64,000 bases of DNA from contig NZ_CP122960.1 of the NCBI RefSeq assembly GCF_029854195.1, positions 372,001-436,000 of the forward strand. The letters run 5' to 3'. Origin of the DNA: Amylibacter sp. IMCC11727. GTDB lineage: Bacteria > Pseudomonadota > Alphaproteobacteria > Rhodobacterales > Rhodobacteraceae. Each line of letters begins with the position of its first letter. The first letter of the stretch is position 1. A program made the translations under genes and the position numbers. This document shows, piece after piece, positions 1-8,233 of this stretch. The notes beneath the pieces are model-generated. The model saw only the letters and a list, made by a program, of their open reading frames with translations. It did not search any database and was not told where the DNA came from.

Positions 1-544
1 TAAACAACCCTGTTACAATGAACAGCGCACCCAAAGCCAAAGACACAACGATCAAACGAATGGTCAGGCTGAGCGGAACCAAATCCATCACAATGCCAAG
101 GGCGGCGTCCCCTGACAGGCCGCCAAGACCAAAGCCATGAGGCCAGATAGACGGTGGCACATGTGTGGCAAGGAAAATGGCGCTGACTGCCAAGAAAACA
201 GGGATCACAACAGCGCGACCGATGAGGCGCGTATCGCCCAGATGCAGGACAAAGCGCGTACCCCACACAAACAACAAAAGTGGCATGCACCAAGAAGCCC
301 AGCCAATGGCAAGGATTAGCTTGGACGCGATGCCTGCGCCAAAAGCGCCGAGCATGTTTTGAGCGGGTTGGGATGTGGCCGAAGACCAACTGGGATCCGT
401 GGGGGAATACGACCACAGCATCGCAGCAAACAGAATGGAAACGGCCACCATGGCCAATCCAATCAGTTCACGACCGCGTTTGCGGATCGCTTCTTGCATG
501 TGTGTTTCCAAAAGTGGATCGCGTGACCGTGTTTGATACGCCAT
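1..544 (-). CDS. ftsK: DNA translocase FtsK, N-terminal part (runs off the window)
   Basis: The reading frame starts at the ATG at 544 and stays open to the window edge, giving 181 residues. It has a basic cytoplasmic start, then hydrophobic segments at about residues 27-45, 74-95, 110-127 and 161-181. The SPTDPSW stretch after the first segment (47-53) and GGLSGDAALG at 141-150 are typical of FtsK membrane domains. FtsK is the septal DNA pump that resolves chromosome dimers at division; the motor domain would lie outside the window. The start is 4 bases after the stop of the aminotransferase, so the two are probably co-transcribed. Confidence 0.88.
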   Translation of the reverse strand, partial: MAYQTRSRDPLLETHMQEAIRKRGRELIGLAMVAVSILFAAMLWSYSPTDPSWSSATSQPAQNMLGAFGAGIASKLILAIGWASWCMPLLLFVWGTRFVLHLGDTRLIGRAVVIPVFLAVSAIFLATHVPPSIWPHGFGLGGLSGDAALGIVMDLVPLSLTIRLIVVSLALGALFIVTGLF

Positions 545-548
545 GTCC

Positions 549-1733
549 CTATCCCTCGTACAAATGGCGGCGAATTTCGTGCAATCCGCGCGTCATGTCA
601 TCAATTGGCGCGACCATCGCTGCACGGATATATCCGTGACCTGGATTGTGGCCGTCGACCTCTCTTCCTAGATACGCCCCGGGGAGTACTTTGACTCCAG
701 ACGCTTTCCAGAGTTTCAATGTGGCTTCTTCGCTGTCCTTCACGGGGAGCCACAGGAAAAACCCTGCTTGCGGTGGGACGTAGCCGTCCACATCGCCAAA
801 AATCTCATCTGCCAGTTTGAATTTCGCACCGTACAGGGCGCGGTTTTCCACCACATGATCTTCGTCGCGCCAGCAGCGGATTGCGGCGTGCTGCAGTGGC
901 AATGGCAGTGGTGTGCCTGCATAATTGCGCAGCTGTTTCATGGCCGCGATGTTTTGTGGGCCACTGGCGGCGAACCCAGACCGAAGACCGGGCAAATTGG
1001 ATCGTTTGGATAGAGAATGAAAAATCACCAACCGTTCAGGGTTTGCGCCCATTTCGGTGGCAACTTCGATTGCACCCGTTGGGGCGTCGCCGCGATAAAT
1101 CTCGGAATAGCATTCATCGGCAAAGACACGGAAATCATGTTTTTCAGCCAATTCCAGTAGGTTGCGCCAGTATTCTGATGTGGCCACAGCCCCTTGTGGG
1201 TTTGACGGTGAACACAGATACACAATGGTTGTGTTGTCGAGCGTTTCAGCGGACACCGTGGAAAAATCAGGCAAAAACCCATTTTCGGCGGTGGCGTTTA
1301 CATAAACAGGGTTCGCGCCAGCAGTCATGGTGGCCACAGCGTAGACCTGATAAAACGGGTTGGGCATCAACACGTTTGGACGCTTGCCGTTTTTCACTTC
1401 GGGGCAGGTGGCGATACAGGCGTTGAACAGCCCTTCGCGTGTGCCGTTCAGGGTGATGATTTGCGTCGCTGCATCTAGTTTTACGTTGAACCGCTTGTTC
1501 ACCCAATCGGCAATCGCAGACAACAGTTCAGCCGAGCCGTCATTGGGGGGGTAATTGGCAAAACCCGCTGCGTTCTTAACGATTTCTTCGGTGATAAACG
1601 TGGGAAACGGGTGTTTTGGCTCGCCCAAAGACATAGCCAATTCTTCTCCGCCTGCAGGATGGGAATCCAACAGCGCGCGTAAACGCGGGAAAGCGTATTC
1701 TGGCAGGTTCGAAAACCGCTCTGGAAATTGCAT
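549..1733 (-). CDS. PLP-dependent aminotransferase, class I/II
   Basis: This 394-residue protein is a fold-type I aminotransferase. The Schiff-base lysine is K243 in SLSKRSNLPG. Asn178 (SPSNPQG), Asp206 and Tyr209 (FADECYSE) are the expected PLP contacts, and R251 (LRSGF) is near the position expected for the substrate carboxylate. The family includes aspartate, LL-diaminopimelate and succinyl-diaminopimelate aminotransferases; the substrate cannot be told from the sequence. It lies between an amidase gene and ftsK on the same strand. Confidence 0.9.
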   Translation of the reverse strand: MQFPERFSNLPEYAFPRLRALLDSHPAGGEELAMSLGEPKHPFPTFITEEIVKNAAGFANYPPNDGSAELLSAIADWVNKRFNVKLDAATQIITLNGTREGLFNACIATCPEVKNGKRPNVLMPNPFYQVYAVATMTAGANPVYVNATAENGFLPDFSTVSAETLDNTTIVYLCSPSNPQGAVATSEYWRNLLELAEKHDFRVFADECYSEIYRGDAPTGAIEVATEMGANPERLVIFHSLSKRSNLPGLRSGFAASGPQNIAAMKQLRNYAGTPLPLPLQHAAIRCWRDEDHVVENRALYGAKFKLADEIFGDVDGYVPPQAGFFLWLPVKDSEEATLKLWKASGVKVLPGAYLGREVDGHNPGHGYIRAAMVAPIDDMTRGLHEIRRHLYEG

Positions 1734-1781
1734 GTCTGCCTCAGGGTCTGGGGTCTAAACGCCCCGTTTGACTACACTTTA

Positions 1782-1816
1782 GCCAAAAGAGGCGGTTGCG
1801 CCAAATGTCTTTTGGC
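1782..1816. repeat. 9-bp inverted repeat in the amidase/aminotransferase gap
   Basis: GCCAAAAGA at 1782-1790 is the perfect reverse complement of TCTTTTGGC at 1808-1816, with a 17-base loop. It lies in the 132-base gap between the amidase stop and the aminotransferase start. No T-run follows it on the minus strand, so it is only a possible attenuator or weak terminator. Confidence 0.4.
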
Positions 1817-1865
1817 GATCATGGCAAATCTGTGGCTTTTTTGTCGTCTAGGCTGGGATTATGGC

Positions 1866-3200
1866 CTACCCGCGAAGGGCGGCTTCCATCGCATTGCCGA
1901 TACGCAGCAGTTTTGCTTCGGAAAATGGGGCAGATAGAGCCATGAGCCCGACGCTTTTCTCATCCGTTGGCAAAGTCAGGGCGCACAGGCCCATCAGATT
2001 GCCGATACGGGTGTTGCGCAAGGCAAGCAAGTTCACGCGTTGATAATATTCACTGTCCGTTTCAAGCCGTTGTACATTTGGCGGCATCACGGGGGATGTA
2101 GGTGCGATAACTGCATCAAATGGCGCGGTTAGGGCGTTGTATTCGCGCCGCAATTGCATCATGCGTTTTTGCGCCCGCACGTAATCGACAGCTGAGTGGT
2201 TGAGGCCAATGCGGAACCGCTCGAGGATTTCAGGGAACATGACATCAGGGGTCGCTTCGATTTCTGTTTTCCATTCTGCGTAGGCTTCGCCTGTGAACAA
2301 GACGCTCGAAAGACCGAGGGCTTCAGGCATGAAAGGAATGTCGAGCTCGGTGATTTTTGCCCCTGCGGCGGTCAGTTTTGCAACGGTGGCGTCAAAGCCT
2401 TTCATCACGGTTGGGTCCACATCGTCGAGCGCGGATGTTTTGCAGATGGCAAAGTGGCGCCCCGCAAGTGTGGTGTTTTTTAAATCAGGAGCAGTGCCGC
2501 CTGTCATGGCTGCCAACAGGTGGCCAGCGTCTTCGACAGAGCGGCAGAGCGGGCCGATTGTGTCAAAGGATTCTGCGAGCGGGACGACGCCATTGAGAGA
2601 AACGAGTGTGGCAGTGGTTTTCAGGCCAACCAGATCGTTCCACGCGGAAGGAATGCGAACAGACCCGCCCGTGTCCGACCCGATACCAGCGGCAGCGGTG
2701 TTAAATGCCACGGATGCAGCCGCGCCAGAAGAGGAGCCACCCGGTGCGGCATCGTGATTATTAACGCAAGGAGGGGTAGCGGTGATTGGGTTCACTCCAA
2801 GGCCAGAAAACGCCAGTTCGGACATGTGGGTTTTCCCCATGCAAACCAGCCCGGCGCGGGTGGCACTGGCCAAGCATTCGCCGTCATGCTGAGGGACGCG
2901 GCCAGACAACAGATCGGAGCCTGCTTTGGTTTCTATCCCTGCGGTATCCACAAGGTCTTTCCAAGAAATCGGAACGCCATCCAACAACGAGCGGCGCAAG
3001 CCCATATCTGCGCGGGATTTGGCGGCGTTTGCTTCGGCCATGGCGCGATCGCGGGTGACATGGGTGTAAATTCGACTACTGAATTCGTGGGATTCAGCCG
3101 CATTAAGGTATGTTTCTGTCAATTCAACGGGATCAATATCGCCAGCGGCGATGCCACGGCCAAGGTCGCTTGCGGTTGCGGAAAGCCAAGTGTCTGACAT
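1866..3200 (-). CDS. amidase (amidase-signature family)
   Basis: This 444-residue protein has the amidase Ser-cisSer-Lys triad: K81 in PISWKDLVDTAG, the Ser cluster in GGSSSGAAAS at 154-163, and S180 in GSDTGGSVRIPS. The start at 3200 (MSDTWLSA) is chosen over an in-frame ATG 72 bases upstream because an AAAGGG ribosome site precedes it. It also leaves an 81-base divergent gap to the hydroxylase gene. Members hydrolyse amides ranging from aryl amides to Glu-tRNA-Gln. There are no gatB or gatC neighbours, so a stand-alone amidase is more likely than GatA. Confidence 0.88.
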   Translation of the reverse strand: MSDTWLSATASDLGRGIAAGDIDPVELTETYLNAAESHEFSSRIYTHVTRDRAMAEANAAKSRADMGLRRSLLDGVPISWKDLVDTAGIETKAGSDLLSGRVPQHDGECLASATRAGLVCMGKTHMSELAFSGLGVNPITATPPCVNNHDAAPGGSSSGAAASVAFNTAAAGIGSDTGGSVRIPSAWNDLVGLKTTATLVSLNGVVPLAESFDTIGPLCRSVEDAGHLLAAMTGGTAPDLKNTTLAGRHFAICKTSALDDVDPTVMKGFDATVAKLTAAGAKITELDIPFMPEALGLSSVLFTGEAYAEWKTEIEATPDVMFPEILERFRIGLNHSAVDYVRAQKRMMQLRREYNALTAPFDAVIAPTSPVMPPNVQRLETDSEYYQRVNLLALRNTRIGNLMGLCALTLPTDEKSVGLMALSAPFSEAKLLRIGNAMEAALRG

Positions 3201-3281
3201 GAGAAACCCTTTCGTCTTTTTCGTGACCGTAGCGGCGGAATGCCCAATGGACAATCCCAGCATTTGGGGCATATCTGGCGT

Positions 3282-4508
3282 ATGAGTTTTGATACGGATA
3301 TCCTGATTGTTGGCGGTGGGCTGAATGGCACGGCGCTGGCCTTGGCTTTGGCGCAGGTTGGTTTTGACAGCGTGATTGTTGACGCAATGCCAGTGGACGC
3401 GCGCAAAGATGCTGCATTTGACGGGCGGGGGTATGCGCTGGCGCTAACGTCACAACGGATGCTGCGCACGCTTGGCGTGTGGGATGCGGTGGCGGCCGAC
3501 AGCCAGCCGATTTTGGATATCAAAGTGTCCGATGGGCGGCCAGGTGAGGGGGCATCCCCATATTTCGTGCATTTCGATCATACAGAAATCGAAGAAGGCC
3601 CGATGGGGCACATGATTGAGGATCGTTTTTTGCGCCGTGCCTTGCTGGATGGGATCGTAGCGGCGGGTCATGTGACCCATTTGGCAGGTGCTTCGGTCGT
3701 GGCGCATGATGTGGATGCTGGCGGTGTGACCATTACGCTTAAGGATGGGCGAACGTTGCGCGGGCGGATGTTGGTGGGCTGTGATGGACGGCAAAGTGCG
3801 GTGGCGCAGCGCAGCGGTATTCGGCGGATAGGTTGGCAATATGCGCAATCTTCGCTTGTGTGTGCGGTTGAACATGACTTGCCCCATCAAGGCTGTGCGC
3901 ATCAGTTGTTTATGCCTGCTGGGCCGCTGGCGATTTTACCGTTGCCAGGCAACCGGTCTTCGATTGTGTGGACCGAAACTGCGGATCGGGCGGATGTCAT
4001 TCACGGGCTGTCAGATGCGGAGTATCTGGCCTGTTTGCGTCCTTGTTTTGGCGAGTTTTTGGGGGATGTTTCGCTGGCAGGGGAACGTTTTAAGTATCCG
4101 CTTGGCTTGTCTTTGGCGCAATCTTTTGTGGCGGACCGTGTGGCCTTGGTTGGGGACGCGGCCCATGGCATTCATCCATTGGCTGGGCAGGGATTGAACC
4201 TTGGCCTGCGCGATGTGGCGGCATTGGCCGAAGTGCTGGCAGATGCGGCACGGCGGGGGCAGGACATAGGGTCACTCACAGCGTTGCAACCCTATGAGCA
4301 GTGGCGGCGATTTGATACGGCGGCTTTGGCTGTGGCAACGGATGGGATCAATCGCGTGTTTTCGAATGATAATCCGTTGTTGCGTGGTCTGCGGGATTTG
4401 GCGCTGGGGGCGGCAAATGCGGCCCCAACGGTGCGGCGCACAATGATCCGACAGGCGGCGGGATTAACGGGAGATTTGCCCCGATTGATGCAAGGCCGCG
4501 CGATTTAA
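3282..4508 (+). CDS. FAD-dependent hydroxylase, UbiH/UbiF/COQ6 family
   Basis: This 408-residue flavoprotein mono-oxygenase has the N-terminal dinucleotide fold (IVGGGLNGTALALALA from residue 9), the middle motif VGCDGRQSAV and the FAD-ribityl motif VALVGDAAHGIHPLAGQG near 288-305. These mark the ubiquinone-biosynthesis ring hydroxylases. Which ring carbon it acts on (UbiH, UbiF or UbiL type) cannot be told. The start at 3282 (MSFDTDIL) is preferred over one 42 bases upstream, as it puts the nucleotide-binding strand at the usual place. It is divergent from the amidase. Confidence 0.9.
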   Translation: MSFDTDILIVGGGLNGTALALALAQVGFDSVIVDAMPVDARKDAAFDGRGYALALTSQRMLRTLGVWDAVAADSQPILDIKVSDGRPGEGASPYFVHFDHTEIEEGPMGHMIEDRFLRRALLDGIVAAGHVTHLAGASVVAHDVDAGGVTITLKDGRTLRGRMLVGCDGRQSAVAQRSGIRRIGWQYAQSSLVCAVEHDLPHQGCAHQLFMPAGPLAILPLPGNRSSIVWTETADRADVIHGLSDAEYLACLRPCFGEFLGDVSLAGERFKYPLGLSLAQSFVADRVALVGDAAHGIHPLAGQGLNLGLRDVAALAEVLADAARRGQDIGSLTALQPYEQWRRFDTAALAVATDGINRVFSNDNPLLRGLRDLALGAANAAPTVRRTMIRQAAGLTGDLPRLMQGRAI

Positions 4509-4552
4509 TCCAAAATTGGGTTCTTGTGCAATCGACGTATTCCTTAACGAAT

Positions 4553-4585
4553 TCTAAAAGCCGACACGTCCAAATGAACGTGTCG
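4553..4585 (-). terminator. hairpin in the convergent gap, probable minus-strand terminator
   Basis: CGACACGT at 4562-4569 pairs perfectly with ACGTGTCG at 4578-4585 around an 8-base loop. On the minus strand the stem is followed by GGCTTTTAG, a short T-run. This would end the Trm112/LON transcript. On the plus strand no T-run follows, so it is a poor terminator for the hydroxylase gene. Confidence 0.5.
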
Positions 4586-4676
4586 ACGTTAAGGGTTTGG
4601 TAAGAGGTGAGTGATGATTTTAGTGCAGCAAAAGAGATAGGATTACGCGAAAATTGCGTTCCAGAAAGGCGCTGAG

Positions 4677-4862
4677 TTAGTCCAATTTTCGCGCCTCATC
4701 GATCAGCAAAATCGGAATGCCGTTTCGGATCGGAAATGCCAGCTTTGCCTGAGGCGAGATCAATTCTTGCGCATCGGAATCGAGCGTGAGCGTGCAGTGT
4801 GTTTCGGGGCAGATCAGTGCCTCGAGCATTTTAACGTCGAATTTGGTTTCTGCTTGGCTCAT
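4677..4862 (-). CDS. Trm112-like small protein
   Basis: This 61-residue protein has the short Trm112/YcaR architecture: LEALICPETHCTL near the start, then AFPIRNGIPILLIDEAR at the end. In eukaryotes Trm112 activates methyltransferases; bacterial members are mostly uncharacterised. Only one complete CPxxxC-like pair is present, so zinc binding is uncertain. Its start overlaps the LON-domain gene stop by 4 bases, so the two are translationally coupled. Confidence 0.8.
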   Translation of the reverse strand: MSQAETKFDVKMLEALICPETHCTLTLDSDAQELISPQAKLAFPIRNGIPILLIDEARKLD

Positions 4863-5506
4863 TGCAAAAGATCATCGCCTGGATCGCCCGCCACTGCAAA
4901 CTCCATCAATGTAACCAGAGTTTCACGGCGGTTCGCCAAATCAGGGGCTTCTAACAGTGCTTGTTTTTCGGCCGGTTCGAACGGGCACAACATCGACAGA
5001 GAGTTCACCAGTAATTCTTCGTCCGCCTCCTTGAGGCTGTCCCAATCGGTGGACAAAGACGTGGCATCGAAAAACCGCGACAGGGTTTTTAGAAATTTCG
5101 GTCGATCAAAGCGGGTGTCCACATCCGCACCGCCCCGATCCGCAGCAAAGCTGGACCAATCCACATCAGCGGTAAGATAGGGTTTAAAGCCGTGGTGCGC
5201 TGCAACCAAACGAAAGCGGCTGATCCCAGAAAGCGTGATCAGATACCGCCCGTCTTCGGTTTCAGAAAAAGATGTTATGCGACCCGCGCAGCCAATTTGT
5301 TGCAGACTGGTTTCCGTTTTGCCTTTGGGCGTTTCGCGTGGCTGGATCATCCCAATCAGGCGATGATCGGTTTTCAACGCGTCTTCGATCATGGCCAGAT
5401 ACCGCGGCTCAAAAATATTGAGCGGCAAGCGTGCCCGCGGCAAAAGCAGTGCGCTTGGCAGCGGGAACAAAGGAATGGTCGATGGAAAGTCAGTTATGGT
5501 CATCAT
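4859..5506 (-). CDS. LON substrate-binding-domain protein
   Basis: This 215-residue protein matches the stand-alone LON N-terminal domain family. It begins with the typical IPLFPLPSALLLPRARLPL strand region and IFEPRYLAMIEDAL at about residues 32-45. There is no AAA+ or protease domain, so it is not Lon itself; such proteins may bind peptides, but their role is unknown. It sits between the thioredoxin/TPR gene (26-base gap) and the Trm112-like gene (4-base overlap), a common order in this group of bacteria. Confidence 0.85.
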   Translation of the reverse strand: MMTITDFPSTIPLFPLPSALLLPRARLPLNIFEPRYLAMIEDALKTDHRLIGMIQPRETPKGKTETSLQQIGCAGRITSFSETEDGRYLITLSGISRFRLVAAHHGFKPYLTADVDWSSFAADRGGADVDTRFDRPKFLKTLSRFFDATSLSTDWDSLKEADEELLVNSLSMLCPFEPAEKQALLEAPDLANRRETLVTLMEFAVAGDPGDDLLQ

Positions 5507-5532
5507 AGGTCTGACATAGCCCTTTGATCGGT

Positions 5533-6444
5533 TTAGGCAAAAATCATCGACGACAATTTGCGACGGCCTGTTTTGGCCATTTCGTCCATCGGGCCGAGGC
5601 TGTCGAAGATTTTGAAAAGCTGTTCCTTCGCCGCGCCATCATTCCAGTCGCGGTCACGGCGAAACAGTTCTAAGAGCTCGTTGATGGCCTCTTCCATTTT
5701 GCCATCGCCCACATAGACAGTGGCGAGTTCTTGACGCGCGGCGTGGTCATCTGGGTTGGCTTCCAGTTTTGCCAGCAACTCCCCTGCTTCGCCTGCGTCT
5801 GCGGCACTGGCGGCCAATTCAAATTGGGCTTTGGCGGATTGTACATCGCTGTCTTCCGCAATTGCGGCAGGGATGTTCAGAACAAGTGTTTCGGCTTTTT
5901 CCAAATCGCCAAGCGCCATCAACGCGCGGATCAAACCTGCATAGGCCCCTGCATTTTCGGGTTCTTCATCCAGAACCGCAACAAAGGTTTGTGCGGCGTC
6001 TTCGGCAGCACCTTCGGCCAGCATTTCTTCTGCGGCGATCACAGCATCTGCCAGACCATTGTCCTGTTCTGGGGCAAGGTCGGCCATTTTTTTCACAAAG
6101 GCTTCGACTTCGGATGGGGGCAACGCGCCTTGGAATCCGTCAATGGGTTGGCCGTCTTGAAAGGCAAAGACCGTTGGAATGGATTGCACGCGCATTTGGC
6201 TGGCGATCATTTGGTTTTCGTCAACGTTGATTTTCACCATCTTTACCTTGCCGCCAGCTGCGGTCACTGCCGCCTCGAGCGCGGGGCCTAGCGTTTTGCA
6301 TGGGCCACACCACGGGGCCCAGAAATCAACAATCACAGGCGTGGATTTCGATGCTTCGACAACATCGTCCATAAAGGTGGTTTCGTCCGTGTCTTTAATC
6401 AAATCACCAGCGGGGGCGGATTGGTTTGCGTTCAGTTCGAGCAT
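5533..6444 (-). CDS. thioredoxin-domain co-chaperone with TPR tail (CnoX/YbbN type)
   Basis: Residues 1-125 form a thioredoxin fold with an intact FWAPWCGPCK active site (Cys46, Cys49) and the cis-Pro region at SIPTVFAF. Residues 140-303 are helical, acidic and TPR-like (for example ALMALGDLEKAETL). This layout and the 303-residue length match CnoX/YbbN, a holdase that passes clients to GroEL or DnaK. E. coli YbbN has SxxC; here CxxC is complete, so redox activity is plausible. It heads the Trx-LON-Trm112 run. Confidence 0.87.
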   Translation of the reverse strand: MLELNANQSAPAGDLIKDTDETTFMDDVVEASKSTPVIVDFWAPWCGPCKTLGPALEAAVTAAGGKVKMVKINVDENQMIASQMRVQSIPTVFAFQDGQPIDGFQGALPPSEVEAFVKKMADLAPEQDNGLADAVIAAEEMLAEGAAEDAAQTFVAVLDEEPENAGAYAGLIRALMALGDLEKAETLVLNIPAAIAEDSDVQSAKAQFELAASAADAGEAGELLAKLEANPDDHAARQELATVYVGDGKMEEAINELLELFRRDRDWNDGAAKEQLFKIFDSLGPMDEMAKTGRRKLSSMIFA

Positions 6445-6511
6445 TGGTCTCTCGTTTCAAAAATCTGAGGTTGATGCTGATTTAGGGGATTAAGCGCCAC
6501 GCGACAAGGGT

Positions 6512-6808
6512 TCAGAGAAAAGCCTGCGGCGGTTTCAGACAACCCGTTAATCCTGCGGGCAACACCAACCACGCCCCCGCCGCATAAAGTTTGCGGGTTA
6601 GGTGGGGTTCGGTGCTTGAAAGGGTCACAGAAATGCGGTTGCCGCCCGTGACGGCCGTATCATCGGGCAAGTTCGACATAAGCGCGTTCGAAGGAAAAAA
6701 CACCAATGCCCCGGGCGCAGCGTCCGTTGCCCACATAACACCCGCGGAAAGGGTTAACCATGCGGCGGCGATCACGCTAGTAATCGAATATATGTTCCAG
6801 CGTTGCAT
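6512..6808 (-). CDS. small putative membrane protein
   Basis: This 98-residue protein is not recognised. It has a hydrophobic segment at about residues 8-28 and a second at about 76-91 (LYAAGAWLVLPAGLTGCL). Its start overlaps the upstream gene by 32 bases, as if translation is coupled. It is the last gene of the oxidase/membrane operon. Its small size and lack of a known family leave some doubt that it is expressed. Confidence 0.42.
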   Translation of the reverse strand: MQRWNIYSITSVIAAAWLTLSAGVMWATDAAPGALVFFPSNALMSNLPDDTAVTGGNRISVTLSSTEPHLTRKLYAAGAWLVLPAGLTGCLKPPQAFL

Positions 6809-7835
6809 CTGTTCCTTCCAATGCGCGAATGACAGTGTGAAGATCGGTCAGTTGTACATCCACGAGCCATCGCAGATCATCATAACCCTGACGTTGCAGC
6901 GTGGCCAGCACGGGCAAGTCCGCAAGTATATCAGGACGATCAAAGCCTGTGATCGTGATCATGATTTCATCATTGCCGGCAATTTCGCTGATGCGTCCGC
7001 CTTTGGCTGCGATCTGGCGCAGGATATCGGTAAAGGCGGCATAGCGGGGCGTGTCGATTTCGGTTCCATCTGGTGTGGCACGGATCACTGTGACGCCGTC
7101 AATGCCGCGGAGTTCTTCGACCGTGAGATTGTTCACGATGGAGCGAATGGTTAGCTTGGCTTGACCCGTGGTTTCGACGGCTTTGGCAATTGCTTTTGCG
7201 TATTGCGCTTTTGCGCCAAATTCGAGCCCAAGTGCAAATTGCCGTTCCCGATCGCGCAGTGTTTCAGGGCCAATGGCCTTTAGCTCTGCGATGTCGGATG
7301 GAAAGTCGTATTTATACCATGGGATTTGGTGCAGGAACTCCGCATAATCGCGGGCCATTTGTGCAGAGGCCTTATCGCTAGCAGATCGCCCACCGACCCA
7401 TGTGAAAAACCGCCCGATGGTTTCTTCATAGGCCGCTTTGGCGAGCAGTTCGGCGGTGAAAGACACACCGATCACGTAAACCATGTTTTTAGTATCAGGC
7501 GCCCCGCCGTGATTGTCAGCGGTTTCTGTTAGGTTACAGAGTGCAGACCAAAACCCTGATATGGAACGCCAATATCCAAATTCGTGCGGATTTCCAGTCT
7601 CTAGCACTTTGGCGTAATCGTCATAGGCAAAGACAATGTGCCATTCGGGATAAGTTAGATATGTGGCGGATTCATCGCGATGATCTTCTGCTGCGATTTG
7701 GGGCTCGAACGCCTCGTCCATCACATCGCCCCGGCAAGCAATTTCGTTGTAGCCGACGGGGGCCAACAGGCCGATCACAAGAATGACCAGCAACAGGATC
7801 AGCCGCGTTGTCCACCGCCACAGAAACCGCATCAC
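6777..7835 (-). CDS. membrane-anchored protein of unknown function
   Basis: This 352-residue protein has one N-terminal membrane segment (about residues 10-27) with arginines before it, then a long soluble region probably outside the inner membrane. The stretch YLTYPEWHIVFAYDDYA (about 58-74) followed by GYWRSISGFW is rich in aromatics and looks like a conserved family signature. I cannot name a family. It overlaps its upstream neighbour by 4 bases, so the two are co-translated. Confidence 0.75.
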   Translation of the reverse strand: MMRFLWRWTTRLILLLVILVIGLLAPVGYNEIACRGDVMDEAFEPQIAAEDHRDESATYLTYPEWHIVFAYDDYAKVLETGNPHEFGYWRSISGFWSALCNLTETADNHGGAPDTKNMVYVIGVSFTAELLAKAAYEETIGRFFTWVGGRSASDKASAQMARDYAEFLHQIPWYKYDFPSDIAELKAIGPETLRDRERQFALGLEFGAKAQYAKAIAKAVETTGQAKLTIRSIVNNLTVEELRGIDGVTVIRATPDGTEIDTPRYAAFTDILRQIAAKGGRISEIAGNDEIMITITGFDRPDILADLPVLATLQRQGYDDLRWLVDVQLTDLHTVIRALEGTDATLEHIFDY

Positions 7836-8233
7836 TTACGATCCCACATCCAAACCGCGAACAAGGCGAAACCGCCAAGCGCAAGGTGAGGGAGATTGTT
7901 GAAGACTTTGAACATGAATCCAAGATCTTGGATGCCGTAGTTGAAAATCCCAAAGTCGAGGTAGCCTGATCCTGTAATCAATCCCAAAAGGCCATCGCCG
8001 AGGTAAAGCGCCCCAAAATAGGTGAGGAAAATACGCGCCGCGCGATGAGACATAAGGCCCGCGATCAATGCCCAAAGAGCAGAGAAGAAGTGCAGACTGT
8101 CGTCAAAAATATCGAGTGCGAAGATGCCAAATGCGAGACCTTCGGCATCGGTAAGACCGGGGATGTAGTTGAGCGACGCGGCAATCAACAAAGATACCGT
8201 GTAGCCAAAACAGATATAACGGAGTGTGGTCAT
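7832..8233 (-). CDS. integral membrane protein of unknown function
   Basis: This 133-residue protein is mostly hydrophobic, with about four membrane helices: YTVSLLIAASL, HFFSALWALIAGL, FGALYLGDGLLGLI and HLALGGFALFAVWMW. The closing NLPHLALGG resembles DUF4383-type proteins, but weakly. The start at 8233 forms TGATG with the oxidase stop. A longer start 27 bases upstream would lie inside the oxidase gene and is less likely. Confidence 0.7.
   Translation of the reverse strand: MTTLRYICFGYTVSLLIAASLNYIPGLTDAEGLAFGIFALDIFDDSLHFFSALWALIAGLMSHRAARIFLTYFGALYLGDGLLGLITGSGYLDFGIFNYGIQDLGFMFKVFNNLPHLALGGFALFAVWMWDRK

Noticed and set aside
2520..3197. 225-residue open frame on the plus strand
   Set aside because: It lies opposite the amidase, which has an intact active site. 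It has no start signal or known motif.
4553..4567. CtrA-like box TTAA-N7-TAAA near the hydroxylase end
   Set aside because: The match is imperfect and it lies between two convergent genes, where a promoter site makes little sense.
5731..6291. 186-residue open frame on the plus strand
   Set aside because: It is antisense to the thioredoxin/TPR gene and is Phe/Gly-rich by codon mirroring.
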